Shown here one piece after another: positions 43,913 through 52,864 of a stretch of 64,000 nt of DNA. The position numbers and the translations under genes are program-made. Position 1 is the stretch's first letter; the number at the start of each line of letters is the position of its first letter. The notes below the pieces were generated by a model, which searched no databases, was not told the origin of the DNA, and saw only the letters and a program-made list of their open reading frames with translations. Location of the stretch: positions 186,001 through 250,000 of the forward strand of contig NZ_QEWP01000007.1 of the NCBI RefSeq assembly GCF_003121985.1, given 5' to 3'. This stretch comes from Marinilabilia rubra (GTDB taxonomy: Bacteria; Bacteroidota; Bacteroidia; Bacteroidales; Marinilabiliaceae).

Positions 43913-45364
43913 TCAATTAGCCATATATTTCAAGAAAACAACCCCATTGGAATTAATTTTAAAATCAAACTCATCAATGTCTTTATTTTCCCAAATATCA
44001 TGAATCACATAATTTGTTGAGTCATCCAGATTCAAGTCAGCTTTAGAGAACGAAAGGGATTTATCAGTTTCTGACCGGTTAAAAATTCCGATCCATCCAC
44101 CATTGCTTTCTTTCTTTGGTGTTTGCCATATTTCAACGCTGTCTTTTTCATAAACCAATGAGCCCATCACCCCGTTTTGATTACACTCTATCATTTCTTC
44201 ATTGGTGATCAGCGCTAATGAAAAGTCATCCAGTGTAGGCAAGTCCCCTCCCATCATTAATGGCGAAGCAGATAAAGCTCTGAGTGTAATGAAAGTATAC
44301 ATTTGATCTTTGGTAAATTGACTTTGCCGGGTCCATCCCTTTCCAGACAAAAGTTCAATATTGCTCAATTCACCTGATTCTATTTTCTTTATTATTTCAG
44401 CTTTGGTTTCATCACCGTTCACCCCTTCGGGTTTTGGAGACATTAATTGCAGACGTCCAAATGGAATCATATCCATATCAATCCAGAAGCCGGGCTCTTC
44501 CTTCCCCTGCCATTTACGCCAGGCTGCAAAACACTGGTCTATGCCAACCTGTTCATCCCAAATATCATGAGTTACGCGCAGCATATGTGCACGTTTGAAA
44601 GCGTCCAGATGCTCGGGGTTCACATCTCCACCCGGACTAAGGCTTAAAACAATGGGCCTGTCACTTTGCTCAATGGCATTGGCAATGGCTGTTATTTCTT
44701 CAGGGAAAGGAACCAGGTCATCATACTTAAGAAAATCTACGCCCCAATCCGCCATTTGATTAATCAGGGAATTATAGAATTCCTGGGCTCCGGGTTTTGA
44801 CATATCAACCCCATAATTTTGATGATTCCACTCACAAATGCTGGTAGTATCAACTATGTCGCGGGCAAAATACTTTGTCCCTTTAACCCTGGTATTGGCT
44901 TCAACGGCAGCTCGGGGTATACCACGCATTAAATGAATTCCAAACTTCAGACCCAGTTCATGGCAACGGTCAATAATAGGTTGCAGACCATTAGGAAAAT
45001 ACGTTTCGGAAGGTTGAAGTAAACCAAACTCATTAAAATTCAATTTTTCTGCATGCTTTTCTGCTGGGTACATGGTTCCTTCCCGTAATTTGAATTCACC
45101 AAACCACCCGGCATCAATAACAAAGTACTCATATCCATGAGGTTTTAATTTCTCCGCAAAGGCCTCAAGGTTGGCCATTGCTGCTTCCTCGTGTAAGTAA
45201 ACCCCATAACTGTCGAAGCTATTCCACCCCATTGGAGGTGTTTGAGCCAATTTCTCTTCCTCTTGTTTACTATCCTTTTTTTCTGCGCTTTTGGACAAAC
45301 AACTGACACAAAACAGACTGCAAAAAAATACGGATAGTATAACTATATAAATATTCTTCATCAT
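43913..45364 (-). CDS. GH27-family alpha-galactosidase-like lipoprotein
   Basis: 483 residues. A signal with likely lipid-bound Cys22 (FCVSC) precedes a TIM barrel with TPPMGWNSFDSYG, FVIDAGWF and GVDFLKYDD (nucleophile Asp215). LRVTHDIWD has acid/base Asp267 preceded by Arg263, as in GH27. The C-terminal beta-domain starts about residue 400. GH27 enzymes release alpha-galactose or N-acetylgalactosamine; related members act on beta-L-arabinopyranose. It suggests that an alpha-galactoside-like linkage is present in the substrate. It is 12 bp after the GH31 gene. Confidence 0.92.
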   Translation of the reverse strand: MMKNIYIVILSVFFCSLFCVSCLSKSAEKKDSKQEEEKLAQTPPMGWNSFDSYGVYLHEEAAMANLEAFAEKLKPHGYEYFVIDAGWFGEFKLREGTMYPAEKHAEKLNFNEFGLLQPSETYFPNGLQPIIDRCHELGLKFGIHLMRGIPRAAVEANTRVKGTKYFARDIVDTTSICEWNHQNYGVDMSKPGAQEFYNSLINQMADWGVDFLKYDDLVPFPEEITAIANAIEQSDRPIVLSLSPGGDVNPEHLDAFKRAHMLRVTHDIWDEQVGIDQCFAAWRKWQGKEEPGFWIDMDMIPFGRLQLMSPKPEGVNGDETKAEIIKKIESGELSNIELLSGKGWTRQSQFTKDQMYTFITLRALSASPLMMGGDLPTLDDFSLALITNEEMIECNQNGVMGSLVYEKDSVEIWQTPKKESNGGWIGIFNRSETDKSLSFSKADLNLDDSTNYVIHDIWENKDIDEFDFKINSNGVVFLKYMAN

Positions 45365-45376
45365 CAGATTATTGAT

Positions 45377-46993
45377 TTATTTAACCTTTTTAAAATAAGG
45401 GAGTCGTTCTAAGGGAACATCAATTTCAATGACCTTTCCGCCTTTATACTTTTGGCCCTTTTCATCAATCCATCTTCCTTTCGGCAAAACAACCTCCCGC
45501 GAGCGTGCTCCCTTTTTCACAACAGGTGCTACGATAATATCATCTCCCAATACAAACTGATCTTTAATGGTTTCGTATCCATTTCCGGGAAAAGCCAATT
45601 CCATAGGCTTGACAATCGGATTACCCGTTTTTGAAGCCTCCCTGGCCAACTCCAAAATATGAGGGCCAAATTTCTGATGCAGTTCAGCCATTTCAAGACA
45701 AATCCTTTCATTCTCCTTAGATAAGACACGCCAGGGTGCTACAGAGAATTGCATCATGGGCATTAAAGCATGCACCTGTGCAGAACGAACGATTAATTCC
45801 TCATCAATGGTTGAAGCATTAAGAAAGGACTGATACTCCCCTCCACCAATCATATCGGGACATGTATAGGCGTACCCCATCACACTTTGCGACATTTGGT
45901 CGGGTATTAATTTCTGAAGGTCCCCCCATTCATGTCCTTTATCCCTTAAGCGCTGAGCCAATGGTAATCCGGCCATTTTCCATGATGCCCGGTATTCATT
46001 TAAAGGGTAATGTAAACCCAGTTCGGCAAAATAACGCGTATGGTCATTGGGGGAAGATTCATTAAAAGAGACAATTCCGTTTTTATAGAATTGAGCATCT
46101 CCGGCATCAAACTTAAAGCCGTCAACCCCATATTCCTCAACCAGATAATCTAACCTCCCTTTGAACCATTCCTTTGCTTTGGGATTACTTAAATCCAGAC
46201 ATGCACTTGCCCCATTCCACCAACGAATTACAGCAGCTTTATTTCTGGTATTAGCCCATAAAATATCCTGTGTTCTTTCAGAATCGAGCAATAACAATCC
46301 TTCTTTGGCCAACTTTCTAAACACCTCAGAATCCGCACTAACAAATGGACACATCCACAACATGACCTTAAATCCCATGTCGTGCAACTTCTTTATCATG
46401 CCTTTAGGATCATTGAATCTCCGCGATGAAAATTCCCAGGTACCATAGTCCTCTTGCCAGTTGTCGTCAATCATCAACACACCAGGAGGATACCCGTTAT
46501 CAATGATGCTTTGGGCATATTTAAGTATATCCTCCTCATTTTGATCATACATCAATTCGATCCAGGTGTTGTACTGAGGATGAGTAAACAATAATTCATC
46601 AGGTATTTGGCCATTAGATGGAAAAAATTTTTCTGAAACATATTGGTAGGCTGTTTTCAAATTGCCTCCCGCAGTTCCTGAATGAATTTTCCCTTCCTTA
46701 GTGGAAACAGTTAGTACTTCATTGGAAATGCCATACTCTATAGGGCTTTCGCTCCATACATATCGCCCATTGCTGGACAATAAAAGCGGCTGGGCCTGAT
46801 TGCCTCTGTTATCACCAAATAAGTTTACCGAAACTTCGGAATCCTTGTCATATGGTGTTTGATGACCAATAGAACTTAATCCACCCCACCAATATTCATT
46901 CTTTTCAATTTCCAGCTTAATTGACTCCCCTTCCTGCGCAAACGATACCATACTCAGCAGGAATGCAGACATACAAACAATTATATGTTTCAT
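45377..46993 (-). CDS. GH31-family alpha-glycosidase, short form
   Basis: 538 residues with a signal peptide ending SFAQ (residue 20). A reduced N-terminal beta-sandwich (about 20-135) precedes the barrel with GVLMIDDNWQEDYG, VMLWMCPFVSAD and the nucleophile Asp296 in GVDGFKFDAGDAQ. YTCPDMIGGGEY carries the likely acid/base Asp. A proximal C-terminal domain follows. It is shorter than most GH31 glucosidases (650-800). GH31 includes alpha-glucosidases, xylosidases and galactosidases; the subsite residues do not let me choose. Confidence 0.92.
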   Translation of the reverse strand: MKHIIVCMSAFLLSMVSFAQEGESIKLEIEKNEYWWGGLSSIGHQTPYDKDSEVSVNLFGDNRGNQAQPLLLSSNGRYVWSESPIEYGISNEVLTVSTKEGKIHSGTAGGNLKTAYQYVSEKFFPSNGQIPDELLFTHPQYNTWIELMYDQNEEDILKYAQSIIDNGYPPGVLMIDDNWQEDYGTWEFSSRRFNDPKGMIKKLHDMGFKVMLWMCPFVSADSEVFRKLAKEGLLLLDSERTQDILWANTRNKAAVIRWWNGASACLDLSNPKAKEWFKGRLDYLVEEYGVDGFKFDAGDAQFYKNGIVSFNESSPNDHTRYFAELGLHYPLNEYRASWKMAGLPLAQRLRDKGHEWGDLQKLIPDQMSQSVMGYAYTCPDMIGGGEYQSFLNASTIDEELIVRSAQVHALMPMMQFSVAPWRVLSKENERICLEMAELHQKFGPHILELAREASKTGNPIVKPMELAFPGNGYETIKDQFVLGDDIIVAPVVKKGARSREVVLPKGRWIDEKGQKYKGGKVIEIDVPLERLPYFKKVK

Positions 46994-47015
46994 ACTAAAA
47001 TTTAACAGATATAAA

Positions 47016-47050
47016 ACTCCCTGCCTGCATGCATAATACCAGCAGGGAGT
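47016..47050 (-). terminator. Intra-operon hairpin, possible attenuator
   Basis: ACTCCCTGC (47016-47024) and GCAGGGAGT (47042-47050) form a perfect 9-bp stem with a 17-nt loop. On the minus strand it is followed by TTTAT. It lies between the lipoprotein gene and GH31, so it may stop some transcripts after the uptake genes. Confidence 0.6.
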
Positions 47051-47080
47051 TATAGCATAATAAGCAAATTTGAAACGAGT

Positions 47081-47845
47081 TTACTCGGCCGGTTGTACGG
47101 TAATCGTTAACTCTTTAATTGTCCGTTCTAAATCATACTCATCTCCGGAAGAAGATCTATCGTCCTGATAGCCGGAACCTGAATAGATTTTATCACTAAC
47201 ATCAGTAGCAATAAGTGTGGCAGTATAAGTTCCCGGCTCACTATAGGCATACTCAAAGGTTTTATCATACCGGTTAATGGCAAATCCGGTTGAAAATCCT
47301 TCCTCAGGTGCAAGAACAACACTGTGGTCTTCATAAAACAGGTCAACCATATCTCGGGCAACATTTTGAGCTAAACTGTTATCGTCGCCATTATTAAGCT
47401 CAATCAACATAAGAAAAGCTTCATACGCGGCGGTTTCTTTATTGGTGTATTTTTTACCAACTACAGTTCCTAAATCTTCAAGAATGGTTTGAGTATTTAC
47501 GGGTGTAACACCTTCCGCTAAATCCGCATTATAATCATCCACTATTCCGGTTAACCAGGGTGTTAAGCTAGTTATGCTATCAGCAGTAAGCATTACCTCT
47601 TCCTGATCCAGATCCAGACCTGCTGTAATGGCAAGGTGACTGCTTTCAAAATTATGCAAACTATCTCCCGTAAATATAGCATAGGTTTGTGCATCTCCAG
47701 TGACTGTAAAAGTAACCGTTTCACCAACCTGAACATTAACTTTATCAGCCGTAAAGCTGACTTCCGGACTTTCTATATCTTTGCTACAACTCACTATCGT
47801 CATCATAACAAAGAGTATTGCTAAAGACTTTATATTATCTATCAT
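47081..47845 (-). CDS. Surface lipoprotein of the SusCD module, probable glycan binder
   Basis: 254 residues with lipobox VSC-S (MMTIVSCSKD). A PKD/Ig-like first strand set (VSFTADKVNVQVGETVTFTV) and a final strand set (KTFEYAYSEPGTYTATLIATD) frame a middle region of about 110 helical residues (ILEDLGTVVGKKY, AAYEAFLMLIELNN). This is the position of SusE/SusF-like surface glycan-binding proteins in PULs, but it is not homologous to them by eye. A helical insertion inside a PKD-like fold is unusual. Its role as binder is inferred from position, 29 bp after susD. Confidence 0.75.
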   Translation of the reverse strand: MIDNIKSLAILFVMMTIVSCSKDIESPEVSFTADKVNVQVGETVTFTVTGDAQTYAIFTGDSLHNFESSHLAITAGLDLDQEEVMLTADSITSLTPWLTGIVDDYNADLAEGVTPVNTQTILEDLGTVVGKKYTNKETAAYEAFLMLIELNNGDDNSLAQNVARDMVDLFYEDHSVVLAPEEGFSTGFAINRYDKTFEYAYSEPGTYTATLIATDVSDKIYSGSGYQDDRSSSGDEYDLERTIKELTITVQPAE

Positions 47846-47874
47846 TGTTATATTCCTTTCAATTAGTAATAAAA

Positions 47875-49491
47875 TTAGTATCCAGGGTTCTGCTCCAATG
47901 CCGGATTCGCATTGATGTCAGAAATTGGAATGGGCAGCAACATATGATGTTCTGATACATTATTGGCTGTGGCTCCCCATGCATCTTCGGGTCTTGTTCG
48001 CCCCGGAGGGGTATAAGTTGCCAGGAACTGAATATTCTCCACCAACTTGCCCCAGCGCACCAGGTCAAACCATCTTTTGCATTCGCCCCCTAATTCACGG
48101 GCACGTTCCAACATGATGTATTCCTTCATAGATTCGTAATCAGGATAATCGATTGAAGAAATATCCGGAAGGATGCTTCCATCATAGGTTAACTCTCTTG
48201 GTAAAGGATCATTATGAAGAGCCTCCCTGGTTCCGTCACCGTTGACATTACGTGCCCTTCTTCTCAACACATTAAGTGCTTCAAACACCTCTTCATTAGG
48301 TCCGTTATTCACTTCATTCAAGGCTTCAGCATAAATCAGAAATACTTCAGCATACCTTAACACAGGCCAATGAATATCATGATCTGTAGCCACAAAGTCG
48401 GAACTGCGCACCGGCCAACGTCTGTACTTCCCTATTTTCCATGGTTGCCAGTTCATTTCGGGGTAATCTGTTTTTAACGTACCATTACCTTGAACACGTA
48501 CATGACATGAAGTCCACTCCTGCCTAACCAGATCAGAAGGTTCATAAATGGTATGAAAGTATTGGGTTGAAATGACATTTCCCCAGCTACCTCCTTTTGC
48601 CGGAGGCCCCTGAAGCCCCATGTGCATCCCAATATAGTTACCTTCTTCCACCCCACCATCTTTAAACTGTACATCAAAAACAATTTCATCGTTGTTTTTA
48701 TTTTCTTCTGCAAAGGCATCAGGGAAATAGGGACATAATTGATAACGACCATCTGAGATAACTTCACCGGCCAGTGTTGCAGCTGATTGAAAATCGGCTA
48801 ATCCATCACCTGTGCCATCTCTTTTCGCCATACTTCCCCGGGTAAGATAAACCTTTGCCAGCAATGTTTTGGCTGAACCCACTGTTGCTCTGCCTGCAAC
48901 AGCTTCTCCTTTTACATCCAAATGTTCTATTCCAAATTCTAAATCCTCGATAATTTTATCGTACACCATATCCACCGGATCCCTTGGCACTTGCAGATTT
49001 TCCAGAGAATTGGTTTCTGTTTCCATAAAAGGAACATCACCAAAATAACGCACCAGGTTAAAATAGAATAAAGCTCTTAGAAAGCGGGCTTCTGCAACCA
49101 GTGTGTTCCTCCGGTCTACATCCATATCAATATTGGGAACATGGGTGATGGCAGCATTGGCCTCATTAATCCCCTGAAAATGATCTTTCCAGATAGGAGC
49201 AATAACCTGAGTGTTTTCTGCAGTAAAAGAATAGGTTCCTATTCCTCCCTGGGTATTCCAGGTAGCAGTACGAATAATATCGGTAGTTAAATACTGTTGA
49301 TTCTGACCGTAAACACCATTCCTCTGAAGAGCGTTGTATGCACCAATAACTGCAGCTTCAGCATGGTCTGCTGTTTGATAATAGTTTTCCGGTGATGCCT
49401 GAGATTTTGGAACCTCTTCCAGGAAATCCTGACATGAACTAAAAACAGTAGCCAATGCCAGAAATATCATTAAATATTTTATAGTTTGCAT
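47875..49491 (-). CDS. susD: SusD/RagB family outer-membrane glycan-binding lipoprotein
   Basis: The 538-residue protein has a lipobox (FSSCQDFLEEVPKS, the classical SusD opening with Cys20) and then TPR-like helices (AVIGAYNALQRNGVYG, EARFLRALFYFNLVRYFGDV). The C-terminal signature HWPVLRYAEVFLIYAEALNEV and RARELGGECKRWFDLVRWG is typical. SusD forms the lid over the SusC channel and captures glycans at the surface. It is 17 bp after susC, so the pair is coupled. Confidence 0.97.
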   Translation of the reverse strand: MQTIKYLMIFLALATVFSSCQDFLEEVPKSQASPENYYQTADHAEAAVIGAYNALQRNGVYGQNQQYLTTDIIRTATWNTQGGIGTYSFTAENTQVIAPIWKDHFQGINEANAAITHVPNIDMDVDRRNTLVAEARFLRALFYFNLVRYFGDVPFMETETNSLENLQVPRDPVDMVYDKIIEDLEFGIEHLDVKGEAVAGRATVGSAKTLLAKVYLTRGSMAKRDGTGDGLADFQSAATLAGEVISDGRYQLCPYFPDAFAEENKNNDEIVFDVQFKDGGVEEGNYIGMHMGLQGPPAKGGSWGNVISTQYFHTIYEPSDLVRQEWTSCHVRVQGNGTLKTDYPEMNWQPWKIGKYRRWPVRSSDFVATDHDIHWPVLRYAEVFLIYAEALNEVNNGPNEEVFEALNVLRRRARNVNGDGTREALHNDPLPRELTYDGSILPDISSIDYPDYESMKEYIMLERARELGGECKRWFDLVRWGKLVENIQFLATYTPPGRTRPEDAWGATANNVSEHHMLLPIPISDINANPALEQNPGY

Positions 49492-49508
49492 TTCTTCGAA
49501 ATTTAAGA

Positions 49509-52500
49509 TTAAAAACTAATGGATGCACCTAAAGTATAAGTAGTGGATCTTGGGTATGAACCGAGGTCAACACCAGGTCCAACTTTTGCTACTGTACCCC
49601 AACCGGTACTTACTTCAGGATCGTACCAACTGTAACGCGTAATCATAAACGGATTATCAACCCTTGCAAAAACTCTTAATTTATTCACATTCACTCGCGT
49701 TAATATTGGTTTTGGCAGGGTATACCCAAGGGTAATATAATCACACTTCAAAAAGGACCCGTCCTCAACATAACTGCTTCGCATCAGGTTTGAATAGGTG
49801 TCGGGGACTGAACCATGAACTGTTCCTTCCGGATTTAAAGGAGAATAAGCATGGTCTGCATATCCTTGCAAGGTGTTCCAGTTACCCCTTCCTACTCTGT
49901 CCAGGAAACTTACGTTACCATTGATTACATCATTTCCATAGCTCCAACGCAGGAAGAAACTTAAATCAAAATTCTTGTAATTAAATTCATTATTCAACCC
50001 ACCAATAAAATCAGGTGTCGTATTGCCAATCAACACTTTATCCGCAGGTGTTACTACTCCATCACCATTAACATCCTTAAGCTTAACCTGTCCTACCTCG
50101 TTTTCCAGCATAACCATATCTGGACTATTGGCAATTTCATTCTCACTATTTAGCACTTCATCCTCAATATATCCATAAAACCGGCCTACAGGTTCACCTA
50201 CACGAATAACCACCTCATCTTCAATCTTGTGATAGAACTTACGTGAAAAGAACATTTCGTCTCTTTCCCCCAGGTCCAGCACTTCACTTCTGTTTAAAGA
50301 ATAGGTAAATGCAGTGGTCCATTTGAAATCTTTGTTGTCAATATTTACGGTATTAATGGCCAACTCAAATCCCTTGTTACTGATGGATCCCACGTTTTGA
50401 ATTGCAGTATTAAACCCAGAGGTATTGGGCAGCTGAACTTCCAGCAGCAGGTCATTGGTTTCTTTATAGTATGCCTCTGCTGTAACCAGTAAGCGATTTT
50501 TGAAGAACCCCAAATCCATTCCCACATTGTATTGTTGGGTGGTTTCCCATTTTAGATCAGGATTTGCAATTCTCCCGGGAACCATTCCCACATATACAGA
50601 TTCATCAAATACATATTTCTCTGTAGAGAGATTTGCAAGTGACTGGTAAGTCGGGATCTGATTATTACCGGTTACACCATAAGATAATCTTAGTTTCAAT
50701 AAATCAAAAGTGTTTAAATCTTTAATAAACCCTTCCTCTGAGGCTAACCAACCAATAGCGGCACTGGGGAAATATCCCCACTTATTGTTTTCTCCGAATT
50801 TCGAAGAACCATCCGCTCGAAATGATGCCGTTAATAAATACTTACCTTTATAGTTATATCCCAAACGCCCCATGTAAGACATCATGCTATTATCCGAATA
50901 TATATTCGAAGGAAAGTAAGGAGTAACCACAGACGATAAGTCGTAGACACCCCGGGATTCATCTTCAAACCCTTCAGCACCAAAGCGTTTATCGGTCATC
51001 TCAAACTTCTTAGCTTCAAATACTGTGGTAACATTAAAGCTGTGGTCGTTGACTCTTTTGTTGAAGTTGAAACGTGCCTGGTAGGCAGTATTTAACATTT
51101 TACGATTTCGGAAGTTGGCAAAGCCTCCAACACGATAACCTCTCCTTACGGAAGAAGGATAAAACTCATGAGAATCATCGCTAAAACTATTGAGCCCATA
51201 GCTGGTATAGAAATTCAAGCCATTGGCAATCTTGTATTGGAAAAACATATTTCCAATCATACGCTCAGTGGCAGATGAGATATCCACTTCATCCATATAG
51301 GTCAAAACATTCTCATTGTTCCAGGTATATGTTTCAGCCTCTTCATCTATCTGATCAATATCATAATCTTCCGGCATGAAAGGATTTATCTGGAAAGCGG
51401 TTTTGACCACGGCGCTTTCATCCCAGCTATTGACCATTCCATTGCTCTCAGCTTTAGAATATTTAAGAGAAGCACCAATCTTAATTCTTTTCCCAATTTC
51501 CTGTTCCAGATTGGCATTCAAATTAAAACGCTCAAAATCGGAGTTTTGTAATACCCCCTCCTGACCAAGGTAGCTCCCTGAAAGGCGATATTGCATACCT
51601 TCAGAACCACCACTAAAGCTAACATCAGCTTTATGCGTCTCACCTTGTCGCGTAATTCTGTCAATCCATACATTCCCGGGCTGCCCGGAATCTTTAATCT
51701 GCTGCCAGGCACCTGTATAGACAGTGGGATCATAAAATTGCGTAATTGGTCCCTTCTCAATCTGCCAGTTCAAATATTCATCGGGGCTTAAAATATTGGG
51801 GACATTGGTCATTTCAGACAATCCATAGCTGTAATTAACATCGATACTTGGACGACCTGCTTTACCAAGCTTGGTGGTGATTATAATAACGCCATTGGCA
51901 CCCTCTGCTCCATAAATTGCGGTTGAAGACGCATCCTTTAAAATCTCCATCGACTCAATATCATTGGGATTCAAATCAGCCAGAGGATTCTGATTTGGGT
52001 TACTGTCATCGGGTACAATCGGAAATCCATCGATAACATACAAAGGCTGATTACCTCCTGTTAAGGTAGAACCACCCCTGATAAGAACTTTTACACCTGC
52101 ACCGGGGCCGTTATCGGTTTGTGTAACCTGTACTCCCGCAACACGACCGGCTAAGGCACTTTGCATTGACACCGGGCTTCCTTTGTCCATACTGGAGCCT
52201 TTCACAGAAGCCACCGCACCTGTAAGGTCACGCTTCTTCATTGTACCGTAACCAACCACTACCACTTCATCCAAATCAACGATATCAGGTCTTAATGATA
52301 TGTCAATCTGCTGTTGGGTCCCAACTTCCACTGTTTGAGCCTCAAATCCGATAAAGCTAAAGGTCATTTTTGTATCAGGACCATCAACTTCAAGGGAATA
52401 ATTTCCATCCATGTCGGTGATAGTACCAGTACTGGTACCCTCAATAACGATTGACACACCCGGAATTGGCTCTTGATTTTCCTTATCAATCACCCTACCA

Positions 52501-52607
52501 GTTACTACACGTTCCTGCGAATAGGCACTAATCGGAATAAAGCACCACAATAGTATTGCGGATAACTTTATTAATAGGTGAACACGTCGGTTTAATTTTT
52601 CTTTCAT
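49509..52607 (-). CDS. susC: SusC/RagA family TonB-dependent outer-membrane transporter
   Basis: 1032 residues from ATG 52607; the longer frame to 52631 begins at TTG. A signal peptide ends SAYSQ. A CarboxypepD_reg-like domain (VTGRVIDKENQEPIPGV), the TonB-box-like segment LDEVVVVGYGTMKKRDLTGA, a plug domain (VLIRGGSTLTGGNQPLYVIDG) and a 22-strand barrel follow, ending in YTLGASISF. It imports oligosaccharides across the outer membrane with SusD as lid. It heads the operon and diverges from the regulator gene. Confidence 0.97.
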   Translation of the reverse strand: MKEKLNRRVHLLIKLSAILLWCFIPISAYSQERVVTGRVIDKENQEPIPGVSIVIEGTSTGTITDMDGNYSLEVDGPDTKMTFSFIGFEAQTVEVGTQQQIDISLRPDIVDLDEVVVVGYGTMKKRDLTGAVASVKGSSMDKGSPVSMQSALAGRVAGVQVTQTDNGPGAGVKVLIRGGSTLTGGNQPLYVIDGFPIVPDDSNPNQNPLADLNPNDIESMEILKDASSTAIYGAEGANGVIIITTKLGKAGRPSIDVNYSYGLSEMTNVPNILSPDEYLNWQIEKGPITQFYDPTVYTGAWQQIKDSGQPGNVWIDRITRQGETHKADVSFSGGSEGMQYRLSGSYLGQEGVLQNSDFERFNLNANLEQEIGKRIKIGASLKYSKAESNGMVNSWDESAVVKTAFQINPFMPEDYDIDQIDEEAETYTWNNENVLTYMDEVDISSATERMIGNMFFQYKIANGLNFYTSYGLNSFSDDSHEFYPSSVRRGYRVGGFANFRNRKMLNTAYQARFNFNKRVNDHSFNVTTVFEAKKFEMTDKRFGAEGFEDESRGVYDLSSVVTPYFPSNIYSDNSMMSYMGRLGYNYKGKYLLTASFRADGSSKFGENNKWGYFPSAAIGWLASEEGFIKDLNTFDLLKLRLSYGVTGNNQIPTYQSLANLSTEKYVFDESVYVGMVPGRIANPDLKWETTQQYNVGMDLGFFKNRLLVTAEAYYKETNDLLLEVQLPNTSGFNTAIQNVGSISNKGFELAINTVNIDNKDFKWTTAFTYSLNRSEVLDLGERDEMFFSRKFYHKIEDEVVIRVGEPVGRFYGYIEDEVLNSENEIANSPDMVMLENEVGQVKLKDVNGDGVVTPADKVLIGNTTPDFIGGLNNEFNYKNFDLSFFLRWSYGNDVINGNVSFLDRVGRGNWNTLQGYADHAYSPLNPEGTVHGSVPDTYSNLMRSSYVEDGSFLKCDYITLGYTLPKPILTRVNVNKLRVFARVDNPFMITRYSWYDPEVSTGWGTVAKVGPGVDLGSYPRSTTYTLGASISF

Positions 52608-52628
52608 AGATTTTAAAATTAATTGCTT

Positions 52629-52636
52629 CAAAATTA
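52629..52636 (-). promoter_or_regulatory. Candidate -7 promoter box of the susC operon
   Basis: TAATTTTG on the minus strand is an exact TAnnTTTG match 21 bp before the susC start codon. A TTG is found at 15 nt spacing, shorter than usual. Two TTTGCA repeats further upstream (near 52690 and 52750) may be regulator half-sites. Confidence 0.35.
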
Positions 52637-52864
52637 ACTTATGCCTTTATCCAACCTTTTAGGATAAAACACAAATTTTACCTTCTCCAATGCAAATTAA
52701 CTTCTTTTAAGAGTCATGGATGGTTCTAAAAAATACCGTCCTATGGTGCAAATTTGTTCTCTATTGGATAGTTTTTGTTCGGGATGTGGGCGAATTTTGT
52801 TCACCCCGGGATTTGCTATATTATTACTGGAATTTAAAAGGTTTTATTTTGTATTATTGTGTTT

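Noticed and set aside
23560-46993. Carrageenan or porphyran as the PUL substrate
   Set aside because: None of the usual endo-enzymes (GH16, GH82, GH86, GH150) is present, and the sulfatase branches alone do not define the glycan.
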